This document shows, piece after piece, positions 62,002 through 64,000 of a stretch of DNA of 64,000 bases. How positions within the stretch are numbered: the stretch's first letter is position 1; every line of letters starts with the position of its first letter. This DNA comes from UBA1447 sp964627535 (GTDB lineage: Bacteria > Bacillota > Clostridia > Oscillospirales > Acutalibacteraceae): NCBI GenBank assembly GCA_964627535.1, contig CAZVJW010000017.1:10128-74127 (forward strand), in the 5' to 3' direction. The position numbers were made by a program, and so were the translations under genes. The notes under the pieces were generated by a model, which saw nothing but the letters and a program-made list of their open reading frames with translations, was not told where the DNA came from and ran no database searches.

Positions 62002-64000
62002 ATGAAAAATAAGAAAAAATGGGTAAGCTTGCTGCTGGTTATTGCCTTGGTTGTTTCAAGCGTTGCGCTTGGGCTGGGGCAGCTGAAGGCGGAAGCCGTG
62101 CAGGCCGCGGGGCAGCTCGGTTACTTCAAATTCTATTTTGAAACGCATGGGCAAACCTGCGGCGGTTCCGGCACGGATGACGAACCCTCTATGGAGTTTT
62201 ATTACGTTGACGGATCTTCCTACAGCACCGGGCAGGTGTCCGGCAGTTTCGAATATGATAGTAACGACAACTGTTATTACTCGAACGTCCCGGTGAAGCC
62301 CGTCAGTTCGATACAAATCTATTGGCCCGGCGGCAATGCATGGGAGATGGATGTCGTTCGTGTTTATTATTCCACATCATACTCAGACGCGAACTATGTC
62401 GAGATTGCGAATTACGGCGCATGGAATACCGGCGGCAGCGCAGGGCGGAAGACCTTGTCCTACACCGACAGCACTTATTTTGGCGGCGGCTATAACAAAA
62501 CCATGAATTTTTTAGGCAACAGCGGCACATGCAACGGCGTGTCGACCTATCAGGTAAAAAGTGAGTACGGCGCGACATTGCCTGCATCCAATATGCCCGC
62601 GGCGGGGACTATGGCAAGGACCGGCTACACTTTCACTGGCTGGTCGCCTGCCTCGCTCCCCACATTAGGCGCGAGCGGCGATTCAAACTACACCGCGCAG
62701 TGGAGTAAAAACCCGTACACATTGACCTTTGATGCTCAGGGCGGATCTGTTTCGCCGGGTTCATCAACAGTTTATTATGATAATACTTACGGCAGCGGCT
62801 CCGGCGGGTTCCCTGATGCAAGCGCGACAGGATACACATTCCAAGGCTGGTATACCGGCACCAACGGCACAGGCACCCGTATATATTCCAATACAGCCTA
62901 CACAACAGCCGGCAACTCAACCATATACGCCTATTGGACCATCAACTCGCACCAGCTAACGGTCAATCCGAACGGCGGCGTATGGGCCGGCTCGTCAAGC
63001 GCTCAAAACTTTTCGCAAAATTATGCGTCAACAAAAACGATTGGCGCCCCTGACGCAAGAACCGGATATACCTTCAACAACTGGGGTCTTTCGGGTCAAG
63101 GGTCATGGGCATCACCGACCTATACATACGGCCCGACCAACGGCTCGACAGCCACTTTAACAGCTAATTGGTCCATCAACAAATACTATATATATTACAG
63201 CTTGAACGGCGGTTCAGGCACAACGCCGGGCACTGTTTATCAAGACTACAACTCATCCGTAACGCTTCCCGCATACAGCAGTTTTGTCAATGCAGGGAAG
63301 TACTGTATCGGCTGGAACACAACAAATTCTGCCACAACGGCTTTGAGCAGTTATGCAGTTCCGGGAAATGATCAGACGCTATACGCGGTATGGCTTAACA
63401 ATGCAAATCAATCCGCACCGACCGGTTTAACGGGTGTTGCACCGACTTACTACTATGACGCAACCGGCAGCATAACCGGCACAAATTCAACGATGGAATG
63501 GACGGCTACATCAGGCTCCGGGTATGCAACATGCGGCGCATCCATAACCGGTTTAACACCCGGAACCTATTATGTCAGAAAAACGGCGTATACCGGATAC
63601 AATGCATCCCCTGAAACACCTGTGACAGTAGGGGTCGGCGGAAACAGGTCTCAATCTGCGCCGACCGGGTTAACGGGCGTTGCACCCACCTATTATTATG
63701 ACGCAACCGGCAGCATTACCGGGACAACAACGGCGATGCAATGGTCCACCACTTCCGGCGGCACTTATACCGCCTGCGGCACTTCTATTACAGGCTTAAC
63801 CCCCGGTACCTATTATATAAGGTATACGGCATACGCAGGCTACAATGCCTCGCCGGATACGGCCGTAACGGTAGGCGTAGGCGGAAACAGGTCTCAATCC
63901 GCGCCGACCGGTTTAACGGGCGTTGCCCCCACCTATTATTATGACGCAACCGGCAGCATTACCGGGACAACAACGGCGATGCAATGGTCCACCACTTCCG
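62002..64000 (+). CDS. Secreted InlB-repeat surface protein, 3' end outside window
   Basis: AGGAGGAG precedes ATG 62002. The first 666 codons are open to the window edge. A Sec signal (WVSLLLVIALVVSSVALGLG) is followed by about 190 residues of an unknown beta-rich domain, then four InlB/Listeria-Bacteroides-type repeats with the marks LTFDAQGG, FQGWYTGTNGTG and YAYW. From nt 63409 comes an 81-residue tandem repeat, QSAPTGLTGVAPTYYYDATG, in near-identical 243-base units. The part seen resembles cell-wall adhesins; a wall anchor would lie beyond the edge. Confidence 0.88.
   Translation, partial: MKNKKKWVSLLLVIALVVSSVALGLGQLKAEAVQAAGQLGYFKFYFETHGQTCGGSGTDDEPSMEFYYVDGSSYSTGQVSGSFEYDSNDNCYYSNVPVKPVSSIQIYWPGGNAWEMDVVRVYYSTSYSDANYVEIANYGAWNTGGSAGRKTLSYTDSTYFGGGYNKTMNFLGNSGTCNGVSTYQVKSEYGATLPASNMPAAGTMARTGYTFTGWSPASLPTLGASGDSNYTAQWSKNPYTLTFDAQGGSVSPGSSTVYYDNTYGSGSGGFPDASATGYTFQGWYTGTNGTGTRIYSNTAYTTAGNSTIYAYWTINSHQLTVNPNGGVWAGSSSAQNFSQNYASTKTIGAPDARTGYTFNNWGLSGQGSWASPTYTYGPTNGSTATLTANWSINKYYIYYSLNGGSGTTPGTVYQDYNSSVTLPAYSSFVNAGKYCIGWNTTNSATTALSSYAVPGNDQTLYAVWLNNANQSAPTGLTGVAPTYYYDATGSITGTNSTMEWTATSGSGYATCGASITGLTPGTYYVRKTAYTGYNASPETPVTVGVGGNRSQSAPTGLTGVAPTYYYDATGSITGTTTAMQWSTTSGGTYTACGTSITGLTPGTYYIRYTAYAGYNASPDTAVTVGVGGNRSQSAPTGLTGVAPTYYYDATGSITGTTTAMQWSTTS
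63409..64000 (+). repeat. 243-bp tandem coding repeat (81 residues per unit)
   Basis: Units start at 63409, 63652 and 63895, spacing exactly 243 bases; the second and third are nearly identical at the DNA level. It continues beyond the window. Confidence 0.9.

Overview
The window looks like a chromosome segment of an anaerobic, low-to-mid GC Gram-positive bacterium of the class Clostridia; this is inferred from gene content, not from a marker gene. The clues are lipoprotein signals with no outer-membrane genes, frequent TTG and GTG starts behind strong GGAGG sites, PadR/HAAS regulator pairs, PdxST vitamin B6 synthesis with a MocR-type regulator, a glycyl radical enzyme, a dockerin-like module and InlB-type surface repeats. 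No rRNA, tRNA, CRISPR array, phage or transposase gene was seen.

Layout. 1-9 kb: two tandem DUF2207 membrane proteins (the first cut by the window edge), a PhzF-like enzyme, a cyclophilin lipoprotein, a DNA-binding-domain/transmembrane/lipase fusion and an Eis-like acetyltransferase. 9-18 kb: a 5TMR-PAS-GGDEF-HD-GYP cyclic-di-GMP protein, a Cof-type HAD phosphatase, a terpenoid-cyclase-fold protein, a frameshifted MFS transporter and two secreted C39-like putative peptidases. 18-23 kb: divergent pdxR / pdxST, a ribokinase and a lipoprotein. 23-30 kb: a large unknown protein, a lipid-anchored barnase with its barstar, a ThuA-like protein and two PadR operons on the minus strand.

30-45 kb is a carbohydrate region: an (alpha/alpha)6 glycosidase, NagB, a GH4 enzyme, a GH20-like gene broken by one stop codon, a glycyl radical enzyme and a GH28 polygalacturonase. 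Interspersed are small DUF proteins and a possible extracytoplasmic redox pair (rubredoxin-DUF2231 membrane protein plus molybdopterin lipoprotein). 45-60 kb: alpha/beta hydrolase, LarA-like protein, FAD oxidoreductase, SPL-type radical SAM protein, UroD-like protein, a 1738-residue secreted mosaic protein, an old-yellow-enzyme reductase and a creatininase-family amidohydrolase. The end holds a lipoprotein, a membrane protein and the start of a large repeat-rich surface protein that runs off the window.

The most striking feature is a dense population of small non-autonomous mobile elements: 13 complete copies plus one solo end. Eleven belong to a 99-101 bp or 132-134 bp family, including one composite, and two to a 156 bp family. 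All begin TACTAA or TACCAA and end in the complement. Eleven of 13 are flanked by a perfect 3-bp direct repeat of the form TNA. In three genes that repeat is the stop codon itself. The long versions carry a nested 30-bp palindromic mini-element with its own TTA duplication, one copy is a nested composite, and one 156-bp copy sits in a decayed gene fragment whose paralogue 9 kb away shows the empty site.
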